The notes under the pieces were generated by a model. That model had not been told where the DNA came from. It worked only from the letters and a program-made list of their open reading frames with translations, and searched no databases. Position numbers and translations under genes: made by a program. Shown piece after piece: positions 35,405-48,269 of a stretch of 64,000 bases of DNA (position 1 is the first letter of the stretch; the number at the start of each line of letters is the position of its first letter). Source of the DNA: Prunus persica (Eukaryota; Streptophyta; Magnoliopsida; Rosales; Rosaceae); NCBI RefSeq assembly GCF_000346465.2, contig NC_034015.1:3144658-3208657 (forward strand). The letters run 5' to 3'.

Positions 35405-37713
35405 TGACAGGACCCGATCCAAATTCCGCTTTGGAATTCGAGCCGGACCCTGTGCGTGTCCGACACCTGGTAGATGTCGGGCACAAATGACTTAATTGCC
35501 CTTCTATGTAAAGCATGATAAAATAACAAGGTTGACTTCTACCGAAAAACCGGCAGAGTTTCCCTTGTAATTGCCTCAATACCAAAATATTTACACCTGC
35601 CAAACAAGTATATATATATACAACCAACTGCGAGCATACGTATATATACATTCCAACAGTTACATTCTAAGTCTAGGGCAAAACATCAGAGCGACTACTA
35701 AGAATTTATAAGGAGTCAATCCTTTTACAAAACAAAAAGTCCTACATCAAAAGAAAGGCGCGGAAGGTGGAAAACGGCCTGGTGGTGGATTCCTGTGCAC
35801 GCCTACTGCCTGGGGGGGCAAAACATTAAAAAGGGTGAGTGGACCTAAAAACAAAGTTTAGAAAAATACATAAGAACATACTAACACCACTTTAAAAACA
35901 ATTATACAAACTAACTTATTCTCTTTATTTCTGAAATGAATGCACTCATATAATTTTACATGTATATAAGTCAGGCATACTCATGGTCAACATTAATTTC
36001 TTAAGGCATTGAAAACAGTTTAATACTACCACCTAGGTGTACCCTTTATTTCCGTCAATTCCTGATATCCGTCAATTCCTTGCATCACCATGGGTGATAC
36101 GTACTCACAGGTCTCAGTGACACGAGGTCAGTCCGAGCTGCAACTCGCAGGATTCAGGGGACCGTAGTCCACCTGATCCGCATTACTTTCTCCACACGAG
36201 TTCGAGTACCAAGGAACTCGTGAGGCAACTGTCAAGCATGCTGACAAAACCGAAGGCAACCAATACAATCCGAAGGCAACATTTAATCTGAAGGCAACTG
36301 GGTACAAGGTAGTTTAGGAAAATGTAAAATATTCAAAAGCATAGAACGACTTTTAACACTAATCTTTGAATAACATTTATTCAAGAACAAATACTGTAAG
36401 TGAAACTGAACTGCTTAAATTCATTTATAAAAACAAAGAGTGCACTCACTGGTAGTCCGTACCTCTTGAAGGTCCCTCCTGCGGGTCAACTGGTGCCCGG
36501 GTGCCTGATTCAATGACCATAATATTCTATTAATACAATCTAGTATTAATTTAAAAACCTTGACCCCCGGCTCCTAGAAGTACGTGCGTCAAATTAAAGT
36601 AATTCCTATGCCCACAAAAGCTTTCCTTCCACTTGGGATAGTTTAGCAGTATCTTGGGACTCAAAAAGCGCTAAAGTCCCAAAAAGTCAACCCGGGACCC
36701 CGCGGGTCCATGACCTCACAATATGATCCGAAAGCCTCTAAACGTTCCAATATATCTAGGACACATGTCCCGAGGGTTTGGTCTGAATCGGACGGTCGGA
36801 TTGATCACGATCGTACAATCGCACAATTTCTAAACCCTAGTCCTAGGGTTCGCAATTTCGGAGTATCCGGGACTCCGATTCACGATCCGTCAAATCTTAC
36901 ACGATTCTGAAATTGTCTAGAGTAACATATCTGAAACTGATTATGATCCAACGGCTCAACAATATTGAACCCGACAATCGCACAATATGAAAAATCCGTT
37001 CGAGGCTCAAACGGTATCTGAATTGAGATCCGTGAATTCCTACACGCTTGCGACAACCTAAGGATCTCATCAAGATACAGTGCCACTTCACTACCCTCGC
37101 CCACACCCCGCCGCACGCGCCGACAGTGCTGGGTGTCCAAAGCGATTACGTATCACCGAAAAATCTCAAAACCGCAGCTCCAAACTCCTACCCTAGATAT
37201 AACACCCTATTTGGAACCATTTTTGTTCTTGGACCTACCCCAAAAACTGACTAGAAGTGGCCAAACTCGGAGGCCGAAAATCGGTCAAATTTCCAATTCG
37301 AAAATCAATTACTTACGTTGAGAACCGATTGAATCCTACCCAACAGGCAGCTAGAACAACTCGAGAGGTTCAAAATCCATACCTGGATTGTCTGATTTGG
37401 TGGCCGGACGACAGAGAACGACGGCCGCGATGTTTCGGTCACACTCGCTAGGATTTCTGCAATTTCCGGCTAGCACCGGTGGTTCCAAGGGCTAAGACTG
37501 ATCGGAAAGGGAAGAGGAGGTGGCAGCAGTTCGAATGAGTCCGGCCTTGTGGCCTGTGGTGCTCCGTGGTGGCGATGGCGCCACAAAACTTTGATCGGGG
37601 GGAGGGGAGTTCGCGATGGGAGTGGCGACGGCTTTGATCGGGGGGAGGGGAGTTCGCGATGGGAGTGGCGACGGCGCCACAAAACTTTGATCGGGGGGAG
37701 AGGAGTTTGCGAT

Positions 37714-37767
<54 letters not shown>

Positions 37768-38056
37768 TTGAGGGAGAAGAGAGAGAAGTGAGGTTTAAAA
37801 ATCTGATTTTTCCAAATTACCGTTTTGCCCCTCGAGGTATTTTAACCGTATTTTCTTCGTTAAAACTCATATTCGAGCCCACTTCGTGTCTACGAACTCG
37901 TTTCGTCCTGCTCTACGCAACGGTGTGTGTGGAATTGTCAAATTCCTTCTTGGTCAAAAAGTCAACTTTTCTTTAATAACTTATTCCAAGGGCAAAATTG
38001 TCTTTTCTTCTTAATAAATTACTAATTAAATATGAATTAAGGCTTGGGTTATTACA
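35405..38056. mobile_element. Element C: probable solo LTR of a Ty3/Gypsy element
   Basis: 2652 bp, starting TGACAGGACCC and ending GGTTATTACA, flanked by ATTTG at 35400-35404 and 38057-38061. No coding domain and no internal terminal repeat were found. Long LTRs with this kind of TGACA...TTACA ends occur in Tekay-like chromoviral elements, so LTR-LTR recombination is the likely origin. The clade is an inference. Orientation is not established. Confidence 0.72.
37575..37763. repeat. GC-rich tandem repeat and (GA)n tract within element C
   Basis: Imperfect copies of a block containing TTTGATCGGGGGGAG and GCGATGGGAG(TGGCGACGG) precede about 22 GA units (37715-37762). Open frames across it on both strands are repeat artefacts. 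Confidence 0.85.
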
Positions 38057-38405
38057 ATTTGAAATACCACCTCCTTCTTGCTTGCTTTAGTCCATAAATT
38101 GCCTTGTCAAGTTTGCAAACCACATGCTCTTTTCTCTCCTTTGCAAACCCTTCAGGTTGTCTCATAAAATTTTCTTCTTCGTGTTCACTATTCAGGAAGG
38201 CAGTTTTGAACTTTTGACAGTCATAATGTGCCACCAAAGCCATAATGATGTGGAAAGAATCTTTGGTGGAAACTGGAGAAAACGTCTCAGTGTAGTCAAT
38301 TTCCCCCCTTTGGGTGAATCTTTTGGCTACCAATCTAGCCTTAAATCTTTCGATTCTTCCATCTTTATCCTTCTTTGTTTTAATTACCCATTTCGAGCCT
38401 ACCAA
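38057..38405 (-). pseudogene. pol: Element A: proximal part of reverse transcriptase
   Basis: Copia RT start, with KWVIKTKKD, RLVAKRFTQRGEIDY, ETFSPV and AIYGLKQARRRWY in order. The usual aspartate of the QLDVKTAFLNG motif is changed (QKFKTAFLN), so the enzyme was probably already dead or has decayed. It is cut at its C-terminal side by element C. Confidence 0.85.
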
Positions 38406-38633
38406 TTTATGACTCTTGTGAGGTTCAACTAATTCTCATACTTGATTATTCTTCATGCTTTCGAGTTCATTGAACATCGCTTCCCTCCATTTGTTTGAAT
38501 TCTGACTCTCCATAGCTTCTTTAAAACTTGTTGGATCAGCCTCATCTCTAATATCAAAATTTGAAATTGCTGTCAATCTTCTTATTCTATCAAATCTCCT
38601 TAACGACATTGGTTTGGGTGAATTTTCTTATTG

Positions 38634-39519
38634 TTATTGATCAACTCGTTCTTCATACTGAACAACTGGTCTCAACAATTCGAGTACTATAATTTGGACA
38701 GTAAAAAAAAAAAAATAAATAAAACCTAATTCAGGTACCGTAATTTGGATAGAAAATCTAGAACCTTTTGACTTTATAGGATAACCAGTAAAATGACAGC
38801 TAATCATTTTAGGATTGAGCTTCTTCTCTTGAGGGTTATAGATTTTAACTTTAGCCTTGCAACCCCATACATGAAGATGTCGCTGACTAGGCTTTCTGGT
38901 AGTCCAAATTTCGAAAGGTGTCTTAGGTACGGAGTTACTAAGCACCCTATAGTTTGTTGTTTTGATGGCTTATCTCAAAAAGCGTAGGCAAAACAGTTTT
39001 GGAAATCTTGCTACGGACCATATCCTTCAAAGTTTGTTTTCTTCTCTCAGCCACACCATTCTGTTGCGGAGTGCCTGGCACTGTGTACTAAGCAGCTATT
39101 TCATTATCTTGTAGATACCTAGCAAAAGGTCCAACTCGTCGTCCTCCTTCATCAAAACGTCCATAATATTCACCCTATCTGCCTAACCTCACAATTTTGA
39201 TCTTCTTCTCAAGTTGCCTTTCTATATCAATTTGAGAAATCTTGAACATTTCAAAAGCTTGAGACTTTTCTGCTATGAGATACAGATAACCAAAACGAGA
39301 ATGGTAATCTATAAAGGTGATGAAATAGTGATTTCCATCAATTTTTTGATGAGGGAATGGTCCACAAATATCTGTGTGGATGATTTCCAAAAGATCACTA
39401 CTGCGAGTTGCACCTTTCTTTTTAGTCTTAGTGAGTTTTCCTTTAACACATTCAATACAAATTTCGTCATCACCGAAAGTCAGTAATGGCAAGATTTGTT
39501 CCTTAACAAGAATTTTCAT
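38634..39519 (-). pseudogene. pol: Element A: integrase
   Basis: The frame 39519-39175 has the end of the zinc-binding region (CIECVKGK) and the first catalytic Asp (IIHTDICGPF), with YFITFIDYHSRFGYLY. The frame 38945-38634 has the C-terminal part (KTPFEIWTTRKPSQRHLHVWG). The segment between, which holds the second Asp and the Glu, is broken by shifts and stops. Confidence 0.8.
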
Positions 39520-41185
39520 TCTTTCTTTTGAAATGTGCCATAAATATCCATGTCATAACCTAGTGGATGTTCCTTCACTTTTAATTTTTTTCTCACTCGG
39601 TTCAGCTATTAAAACTTCACCATCTTTATTGTAATTGAGACAATATAATCCATCTTTATTGTCTTTAAATTCTAAGATACAAAAACATCTTTATAAAACT
39701 AAGTCTTAATAATCTTGAAACATAAATTAAATTTCTCTTTATTTAGGGTACTGAAATTACATTATCCAACTCTAAAATAAATCCTGAATCCAACTTAAAG
39801 TCAACTACTCCAATAATATTTAATGAAAATAATAGGTAGCTATCTAATCCTCCTTGTCACAACGTGCTGCCATGAAAGTGTTGTTCTCCCTAGTAGGGAA
39901 TGAGTCAAGTACCACTATCTCCCTATTAGTGGTGGTATTGAAAATCTCAACATGTGATTCACGTTAGGGCGTAGGCTTCACAGACTGCACTAGGAGATTC
40001 TTGTATCGAAATAGCTTATTGATGTTTCGTCCTCTCCCATAAGCGTATACATTGAGCGTGACAGCGATCCTGAGACTTCAAAGACTGTCCTTAAATTTGT
40101 AGCCGTGTATATCCTTATGGGTCCTCCATAAGGTCTACGACGTCGCTGGGCCTTAACCCTTTTTCGCTCCAGCTCATCTTTGTTCCACTTCTTAATTAGC
40201 TTCACTATATTCTTTACTAGAATGCCATTCATGTCAACTTGTTACGAGTGACACCTGTTAAAAACCAAATGCTTCTCCTTTTCCCCAAACTTTTGGAGTC
40301 GTTCTATAGGATACATAAACGTACAAATAACATGAGTGAGATTATAGTTGATCTCATTCATTATGGGAATATCTTTAAAATCAAACTTCCATCTTTTGAA
40401 GTTTGATTAGCGAGTATTTCAATTTGCAAGAAATTGATTGAGAAAGTGTTCAAAGCTGTAAGGATTTGCAACAGAAAGCATGAATACTTTCCAAGAAACC
40501 GATTCTCAATTTGTTAAGAGAAAACAATTTTTCCGTTTAACTTTTTTCATAAAACTAACAAATAATGTAGGCAAGCTTCCTTAATTAAGTATCACACCTT
40601 TGTGGCAAGAGATTACTTATAGCTTACACAAATTACGTGTTATCCTATGCCATCATAAACAAATTATAGGATAGATTCTATTTGTTGAAGAACTTATCAA
40701 GTAATTCAGGTATGATGCAATTTTGGTTATTTTTTTAGGGTTTGAGTATTTAGGTTTGGTTTTGTTATGAAATTTTTTTTTTATTCTCAGAACAAAGACA
40801 AACACATATCTAGCTTAGAAAATAACCGAACAAACACAGTTCAAGAGAGAAAACCCTAAATTGCAGTGAATAGTAATTTCTACCTTGAGTAGTAATTTCA
40901 GCTTTGACCTAATTAACACAACACACAACTTTGTTGTGATATGTAGGCATTTTTAAGGTTGTAAGGTCATCTGGTAGGTCAAAAACATGTTTAAAGTTTT
41001 GAAGATATGAAAAATCAAATTAAAACATGCTTTTTCAAGATTCTTTAATATTCTTGATATTTAGAAAACATGTTTAATCCATCTTCAAATTTTGAGCATA
41101 ACCAAAACTCATTATGGCATGAACAAATAATTAATCGTAATAGGCATGCTTGAAAAATGATTTTAGTGTGTGCGAATAACCATAT
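39520..41185 (-). pseudogene. Element A: decayed gag/protease region
   Basis: Only about 1.7 kb separate the integrase from the 5' LTR, less than usual for Copia gag plus protease. I cannot recognise a zinc knuckle or DSG protease motif. The arginine-rich frame at 39990-40232 is not identifiable. A deletion or strong decay is likely. Confidence 0.5.
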
Positions 41186-41197
41186 GCTCTGATACCA
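41186..41197 (-). promoter_or_regulatory. Primer binding site of element A
   Basis: On the minus strand this reads TGGTATCAGAGC, the standard match to the 3' end of initiator tRNA-Met used by Copia elements. It lies directly inside the 5' LTR. Confidence 0.85.
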
Positions 41198-41198
41198 A

Positions 41199-41689
41199 CT
41201 ATTAGATTTCTTTAAAAGATGTTCAAGATATTTCACACAATCTGAAATACGTAAAGACATAAAGACATACCTGGAACCATCTTCCTTGAGTACACGACCT
41301 CTGAACTCATCCAATCCGTAGCAGCAGCAACAATCCTAGCAAGAACAGGAACGGCTCAAGAATTATGCTCTCTCTAAGAATCTGTTTCAACTATCTCATT
41401 ATGATGAGAATAAGGTTAGAGAACGTGTCTGATGAGAGTAGGGCATTAGCTTATAGAGAGCTAGGTCAAGTCGTCTCTACTCATCATCGAGGACCGACTT
41501 GACTAATCTTCCAAGCCCACTTAATCAGTTCACGCAAAAAAGGAAATAAATAGGACCCCTTAATAGGCTTCAAAACCTTTCCTTATTCCACAAAGTTTTG
41601 GGCCTCAAGGTATAACTTAATTTAAACTCTTTTAAAAACCTGATATAACTTAGTATTTAGTGCACCTATCTAAATGGGAAAACATAACA
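41199..41689 (-). repeat. 5' LTR of element A
   Basis: About 490 bp. On the minus strand it begins TGTTATG. It contains the uninterrupted version of the site (near 41570) where element B inserted in the other LTR, and so serves as an empty-site control. It is followed by the TSD AATCA (41690-41694). Confidence 0.88.
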
Positions 41690-41694
41690 AATCA

Positions 41695-42816
41695 TTCATA
41701 CAAGGGCAAGAAACTACCTACTAAAACTTTGAAAGTAACAGGAAGAAAATAACCAGAAGGCATGTGCCCTTTTTTTGCCCGTTCCTTCTCTGCACGTATC
41801 TTTTTTAGATCAACACGACACAAGCAATAAGAAGCAGCTACATTATGAAAACTATCTCAGAGACCACATCAATAGGATAGGAGTTAGAACTACCTTTGTA
41901 AAGGCTTGCAACTATCTCAAAGACCACAACAATCTCCACTATATTTTTTTCTACTACGACCATGATTTAAAGTTTATATCAGTTGTTGAACTTTCTCACT
42001 TACATAAACAAAATCAAATGCAATAGAAACAACAACACTCAAAGCAATCATATAAAGCAAGAAAACTACGTACGAACAGAAATCAAAGTACAAACGTTTC
42101 AAATCCAAATTACCTAGTCTTTGCATTGAGGTCAGAGGAAACAAAATTCCCTACAATACAGGGGAAAGATTAATGGTATTTCAGTGGAAAGAACTGAGGA
42201 ATAAAAATTCCCTACAATACATAAGCAAATATGATAAAATAGCACTGCAATCATTGTCGAACTTTCAATTTGGCAAATACTAGTTTAGAACATAACTCCA
42301 TGGCCTGAAGCAGCTTAGAAGCTTTTTCAATCGGAACCATAATTAAAGTTTTTGAAAATTAGTAACATGTCAACTAAAAGCATAAAAAAGAAATATATAA
42401 ATAAATAAAAATCAAGAACTAGTAGTAATTATAAATCTGGAGGGATGTACGATGAAGATTACCCAGGAAGAAGCAGCTGCTATAAATCTACACATCAACT
42501 AATGGATAGCAGAATCATAATGCCGGGTACCAACAAATTAAAACAGAAAATCAGAAAATAAAACACACTAAACAAATCTACACATTCAGTTTCTTCTTTG
42601 TCTATTCTTCATATTATATTATATTATATATAGGGTAGACATCAAAAAACAATTGAAAAACAACAATTTTTTTTTTTTTTTTGGGTGAATTAAACAGAAA
42701 ATTGTATACAATGAATCTGAATTGTGAAGCATAAGAAACATAAGCTAGACTTTTTCCATTCACATGAAGATAAAAGTTTTCTCTATATGCAGATTACTGC
42801 ACTATAAACTTCCTTG
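41695..42816. other. Unassigned AT-rich sequence
   Basis: No gene, paired LTR or domain is visible. An imperfect direct repeat AACTATCTCARAGACCACA occurs at about 41849 and 41910. Poly-T and poly-A runs are present. Confidence 0.5.
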
Positions 42817-42821
42817 CCTAA

Positions 42822-44374
42822 TGTTGAGGCCAAAAAAATTCAAGGTTGGGCCCAAATATATTCTAGCCTAGTACGACACCTAACTTGGGAAGAAACCTGA
42901 CTTGGGTATGCAAGAGTTCGTCATATGCGCTTGCATGCGTGCCACGCCAAGTAAATATGCAACATGCCAAGCAGAAAGGTCATAACAAGCGAGTAAAATG
43001 TACTGGTTCTATGAACCCATGCTCATTGTCCTGTGAAGCTCCATTTTCGCCCGGCCATAGCCCTTACAAAATAGCAAAGCTCAAGCACAGCATGCTAAAT
43101 AACACGCCACACCAAGCGAAAAATCCTTATTTTTGCACGAAGCCAAGCTACAAGCTTAAGTGGGCCCAAGCCACTCGAACGCCAGGGGCTTGCTAAGCGG
43201 GTTGTGGTATGGATGGTTACGAGTATTCACGAGGCTCATTGATGGTCGAAGGAGTGGAAGTTTTGGGCTACTTGGGAGCACCAAAACTCAAGCCCATTCC
43301 TTGAGCCTAAACATATTATAAGAGAAAACCCAATAACCCATCACCTTAAGAAAAGGTCCAAATATCTTAGAAAATATCTAATAGCCATAGCCCACAACAC
43401 TTGAAAATATCCCACATCAGTCAAAATATCTAGCACCTTGCCAAAACCAAGGCAAACCCACGTGAACACAAGATGCTCCCAGCACCTTGTCAAGATCGAG
43501 GCAAACCCATACGCACAGGCTGCTGGAAGTTAATCACCTTTTGACCAACACCCATACCCATTCTTTCCTCTGCAAGCACTGGTGAGAAAACAAGAAGGAA
43601 AAGCAAGAGGCTCCTCACCTAGATAATTGGGGGCTTCCAGCGCCTATAAAAGGAAACACCTTCTACCTAGCAAAAGGGGGACATTCAGGGAGAACAAGCA
43701 CCCTCTCTCACTACTGGAACCCTCCAATTTCTAGCTCGTTCTTCCATCTCTTTCCTTTTTCTCCTCTGGCAAATTCATCCAGAGCGAGCAACATCCTCTC
43801 ACTACTAGAATCATTCAATTTCATGCTATGTTCTTCCATCTTCTTCCTCTCTCTCATATAAACACATCCAGGGACAACAAGCATCACCTCTCACCTCTGG
43901 AACCCTTCGATTTCAGGCTTTATTCTTCCATTTCTTCCTATTTTTCTCTTATGGCAAGTCACCCAAAAGCCTAACGAAACTTTCATCTAGCTACTGGAAA
44001 TCTGCTAAAGCCACCCATTCTTCCACCTTCATCTTTCCCTCTCTCCCCTCAACAAATTCTCACAAAACTCTCTCTCCCCTTACTCTGAACCTTTGTTTCT
44101 CATAGAAAATCCAAGCTTTCTCTCTCTCATGCTAAACTCATGAATGCTTAGGTCCCATGCCACAAGTTTCTCATGCCAAGCCTAAATATTTATCTGTAAG
44201 CAACTATTGGTTTTGTTGGTGAAGAAAACCAAAGTGCTTCCTAAAGCTCCACAAACCTTTTGAAGCACTCTTGAGGGCTGATTCTTGAACTCAGACACAG
44301 GGGCAACTCCAGCCATGTTCTCTTTACAGCAGCCCAGACCTACCTGTAGCTGTCGGAATAAAAAAGCCCTTACA
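42822..44374 (+). mobile_element. Solo LTR of a Tat-type element related to B
   Basis: 1553 bp, starting TGTTGAGGCC and ending GCCCTTACA, flanked by CCTAA at 42817-42821 and 44375-44379. Its start resembles the LTR starts of elements B and D (AAAAAATTCA then TTGGGCCCAAAT). A TATAAAAGG lies near 43645. No internal region is present, so it arose by LTR-LTR recombination. Confidence 0.85.
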
Positions 44375-44379
44375 CCTAA

Positions 44380-46282
44380 CTTCTATGGTTTTTACTTCCC
44401 TTTTATATATAACTTGCATTTTAGGTATTAATATGGAGTTTTAATTACAATTATGGCAGTTAATGAAATGCTTGGAATACATTATAAATAAAATATGAAG
44501 TCAAATGGCAACGATGTAATAACATAGGAATACTATGACCTCTTCTATCTTAATGGTCATTTAAGTTTAAAATTGAATTTTACACATAGATTTATAGAAT
44601 GATGGGTATATGTCTAGAAAATAGAAATTGTTGGGACCTATATTGGACAAACCCTAGATTTTATTAAGAAAACACAAAAGGGCACAACAATACAACAAGA
44701 AGTAAAATCCAAACAAGCTCAGTAACAAGGATATAATCTTTTAGTGGAAAATGTTGGGAACATTGACTTATATCATGATTTGATTTTTCTTTACCCTATA
44801 AATCAATTTTTTTCTGTGGAAAATTCTTTTGACTGTGTCACTCAAATTGTACAAATATGGTTGTGTGGCTTTTAAAAGGCAACGTGACGTGTGGGATGGG
44901 CTGCCAATTTTGAAACTTATTAGCTTCTTTGAGAAGCCGGTGTAGCATTTATGTATGTGGGAAACATTAGGCGGATTGATCCATCAGAGAAGACAAAATA
45001 ATGGTGTCATTCGGATAGACTTGGGCAATTGATCCGGTGACAAGTCTTTCCGTCATTTGCCAAGTTGGTCCCTTCGGCCTCGTTTATTACGGAAGATTGT
45101 CTTGGCATGAACTATGCTAAGAACTTGTATTAGCTGTAATTGGCTTCAGTTGAATAATACTTATCCGATATTTGGTGATGCTTGGAAAGCTTGGAGATAA
45201 AGCTACGTTTCCCATATTTTTCCAAAATTTTCTAGGAAATGGAATGGCCCCAAAACGTGCGTGCAAGTTGGCTGACGTGTTTCCAAGTCAAAGAAGGATT
45301 CTTTCCTAGTTTGTTTCCTTAATTGTTTGAGATTTTGTTTTGCTTTAGGAGAGTTTTTCTAGGCCTTTTTAGAGTAGGGTTTAGTTGTTTTACACTATAT
45401 AAGGTGACCCTAAGATTTCTTCATATCATCTCTTCATACCGTCATCTTCCCATATACAACTTTCATACACCGACAAGTATATCTGAGCGAGAGCCAAGAA
45501 TTTGCTACTGCACTACTTGAAGAGCTTTCAAAGGTGTTCTTGTGGAGATTCTGAAGATCAAGCCCATCGGCCAAATCGGTTTTATGACAATAATTCTCTT
45601 GTTTATATTTTCTTATGTCATGAACTAATTTCCTTTGCTAGGGCTACGATGTAGCCTAACCATGAATACTTAATTTTTATAGTTATATTAATTTCTGATT
45701 ATTATCCCATGTTGAGTATTTGTTATTGTTCTTAATGCTTTGAATATCTGTCCAATATTTAATTGATTTGTTGATCCAAGCGGAGACCGAGAGGAGATGT
45801 TTGGTGTTTGCTTCTTGTAACTAATACCGTGTCTTGAATGAGTGCTCGAGAGGGACTAACATGACTCATGTAGTTTTCTTATAGGTTCTCATTGAACTTA
45901 ATGGGTTCTTGGTTTTCTAAATCTGTTACTCGAGAGAGAATGGGTTGTTTATTCAGAATACTTTTCGTTGAGCCTGAGAGGGGATCTCGAATGAATTAGG
46001 AGAAACCAACTATTAGCATGGATAGTAATTAGGGTTAATTGGCTATAAGAATTAAGTGGAATTGGTTATGGTGAAATCGGATGCTCTAGTGTCTCATCAA
46101 CTTGATTTTCCATCATTAATTAAATTGCTATTTTTCATAATTATTTTAGTTTACTTAAATCAATCAATCTTCTTGATCAACAGTTCAAATAGACTTTTGA
46201 ATTAATCATAATTGGTAGTTAATAGGAAATTATAGTCTTCGTGGGAACGATACTCTACTTACTTCTATATTACTTGTGCACT
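44380..46282 (+). mobile_element. Probable end of another LTR retrotransposon (fragment)
   Basis: Non-coding. It has a TATA-like ACTATATAAGG at about 45393, a long T-rich leader and, at about 46239-46280, a GTGGGAACGATACTC...TATTACTTGTGCAC segment of the kind found at the inner end of large plant LTRs. It is cut at 46283 by element F. The first 250 bp hold nothing recognisable. Confidence 0.35.
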
Positions 46283-46489
46283 TGAATTGAGAATTTGTAT
46301 CTTGCATTAATATCAATATTGGTACACAAGGTAAGATTTTATACAAAACCTATGTGCTATTCTGAGTAAACAGATCCTAGAATAAAGCTAAATATATTTA
46401 CATCCTATAATCACTCGATCTCAAGAGTTGACAATATCAGGAGCTACAATCTCTCTCAATAAGATTGTGTAATTGATTTTCCTTTAACA
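46283..46489 (-). repeat. 3' LTR of element F
   Basis: 207 bp, plus-strand ends TGAATTGAG and TTTAACA. Almost identical to 50981-51187. Confidence 0.93.
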
Positions 46490-46496
46490 CTCCCCC

Positions 46497-46922
46497 TCAA
46501 GTTGGAGTGTGGATGTCAATGACGCCCAACTTGACTAGATGTGTATGAAAAATAGGCGCACATAGTGGCTTAGTAAATAAGTCTACGACTTGCTCCCTTG
46601 TTCTAACATAGGAAGTTTTGATTTCTCCCTTCTGAATCCTCTCACAAACAGTGTGGCAACCGATCTCAATATGCTTTGTATGTTCGTAATACACAGGATT
46701 TGCCGCTATGTGTAAGGCGGCTTGGTTGTCACATAATAATCTTGCTGGTTGGAGATGCTTAACAGGCAAATCTTCCAATAAATATCGCAACCAACTTAAT
46801 TCACAAGTAGCTGCAGCCATAGATCGATACTCCGTTTCTGCGGATGAACGAGCAACTGTAACTTGCTTCTTGCTTTTCCAAGACACCAATGAGTTTCCAA
46901 GGAAGATACAATAACCAGTCAC
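46497..46922 (-). pseudogene. pol: Element F: RNase H
   Basis: Copia RNase H with [19 protein letters not shown] (catalytic Glu), [12 protein letters not shown] (catalytic Asp), [10 protein letters not shown] and VDLFTKPL near its end. It stops a few bases before the PPT and LTR. The start of RNase H lies in a broken frame at 46923-47003. Confidence 0.85.
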
Positions 46923-47003
46923 TGATCGGCGTGTAATGGGGCAACGAGCCCAATCTGCGTCATAATAACCAATTAAATGTAATTCACTTTAGGAAGAAAA
47001 CAT

Positions 47004-47950
47004 CTAACCTTGTCCAGGAGCTCCTTTAAGGTATCGAAGAAGTCGATACGCTGCATCAAGATGATGTTGTTGTGGATCTTGCATGAATTGACTAAATGTG
47101 TTGACAATATATACTATTTCTGGCCTCGTGATGGTCAAATAGATCAATTTCTCAACTAAGCGTCTATACCTCGGAGGTTCGTGAAGTGAATTGCTACCTG
47201 TAAGTGTTAGTACCAAATCTGCCTCTATTGGAACCTTCGTGGGTTTAGCACCAAGTAATGCAGCCTCCTTTAATATGTCCAATGTATATTTCCGTTCGCA
47301 AATTATGATTCCAGTTTTTGAACGTGCGACCTCGACTCCAAGGAAATACTTCAGAGGTCCGAGATCTTTAATTCGAAATTGACTGCTAAGGAAAGCCTTT
47401 AGGTTCTTAATTTCTACCTCTTTGTTGCCTGTAATCACCATGTCATCAACATATAACAATATAATGGCGAGTGAAGTACCATTGACTTGAGTGAACAAAG
47501 AGTAATCTGCCTTAGATTGGCAGAAATCGATGGTATGTATTGCCGAAGAGAACTCTCGAAACCAACTTATGGACGCCTGTTTAAGACCATATAAAGATTT
47601 ATGGAGTTGACACACGACGTTCTCCCCCTGTCGACGACAACCCGGGGGAGGCAACATATAGACCTTCTCTTGAAGTTCGCCATAAAGAAAAGGGTTTTGG
47701 ACGTCCATTTGATGTAAGGGCCAATTGCGGACAGCAGCCACAGTCAATAGGCAACGCACGGTAATGAGTTTGGCCACCGGTGCGAAGGTCTCTTTGTAGT
47801 CGATACCTTCATGTTGGGTGAAACCTTTGGCAACGAGACGTGCTTTGTAGCGTTCAAGAGTGCCATCGGATCGGTACTTAAGTTTGAAAACCCATTTGCA
47901 GCCGATGGGTCGTTGTCCGAGCAGAAGAGGAACAAAACTCCAAGTTTCAA
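47004..47950 (-). pseudogene. pol: Element F: reverse transcriptase
   Basis: Two overlapping minus-strand frames. The first (47950-47744) covers the RT start. The second (47777-47004) carries QMDVQNPFLYGEL, LHKSLYGLKQA, catalytic LLYVDDMVITG and FRIKDLGPLKYFLGVEVA. A frameshift lies between them near 47750. The YVDD motif is intact. Confidence 0.85.
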
Positions 47951-48269
47951 GTTTTATTGTCTTCTAGGGTTGTGAGTTCGGCTTGCATCGCGGTAATCCA
48001 GTGCGGATTTTGACAGGCCTGCTCATAAGTAGTAAGCTCAACCAAGTGGGAGATATGAGAAACAAAACATTGATATCCAGGAGATAAGCAGGAATAGGAA
48101 ACATACCGATGTAGTGGATGGCGCGTGCTGGACATGGACCACGAGGGGGCCTTTGTGGACGTGAGCAAGGTTGAGTGATGAGCCATATAATCTTTGAAGT
48201 GAGCTGGTGGTTTGGTGAGACGAGTAGAGTGGCGAAGAGGGCTTGGGGAGAAGTGGGTGGTGCAGATGG

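Larger units (their letters stand above)
16021..41689 (-). mobile_element. Element A: old Ty1/Copia retrotransposon (-), split by elements B and C
   Basis: The element is flanked by AATCA at 16016-16020 and 41690-41694. Its 5' LTR is at the right (41199-41689). Its 3' LTR is at the left and split by element B (16021-16388 plus 33912-34029). Removing B and C leaves about 5.5 kb. Internal order on the minus strand is tRNA-Met-type PBS (41186-41197), a short gag/protease remnant, integrase, reverse transcriptase, RNase H and a PPT beside 34030. The two LTRs differ at many positions by eye and every domain carries breaks, so A is inactive and the oldest layer of this nest. Confidence 0.88.

Noticed and set aside
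37470..37976. Arg/Glu- or Pro-rich open frames in element C
   Set aside because: They come from the tandem repeat and GA tract, with no codon-like conservation.
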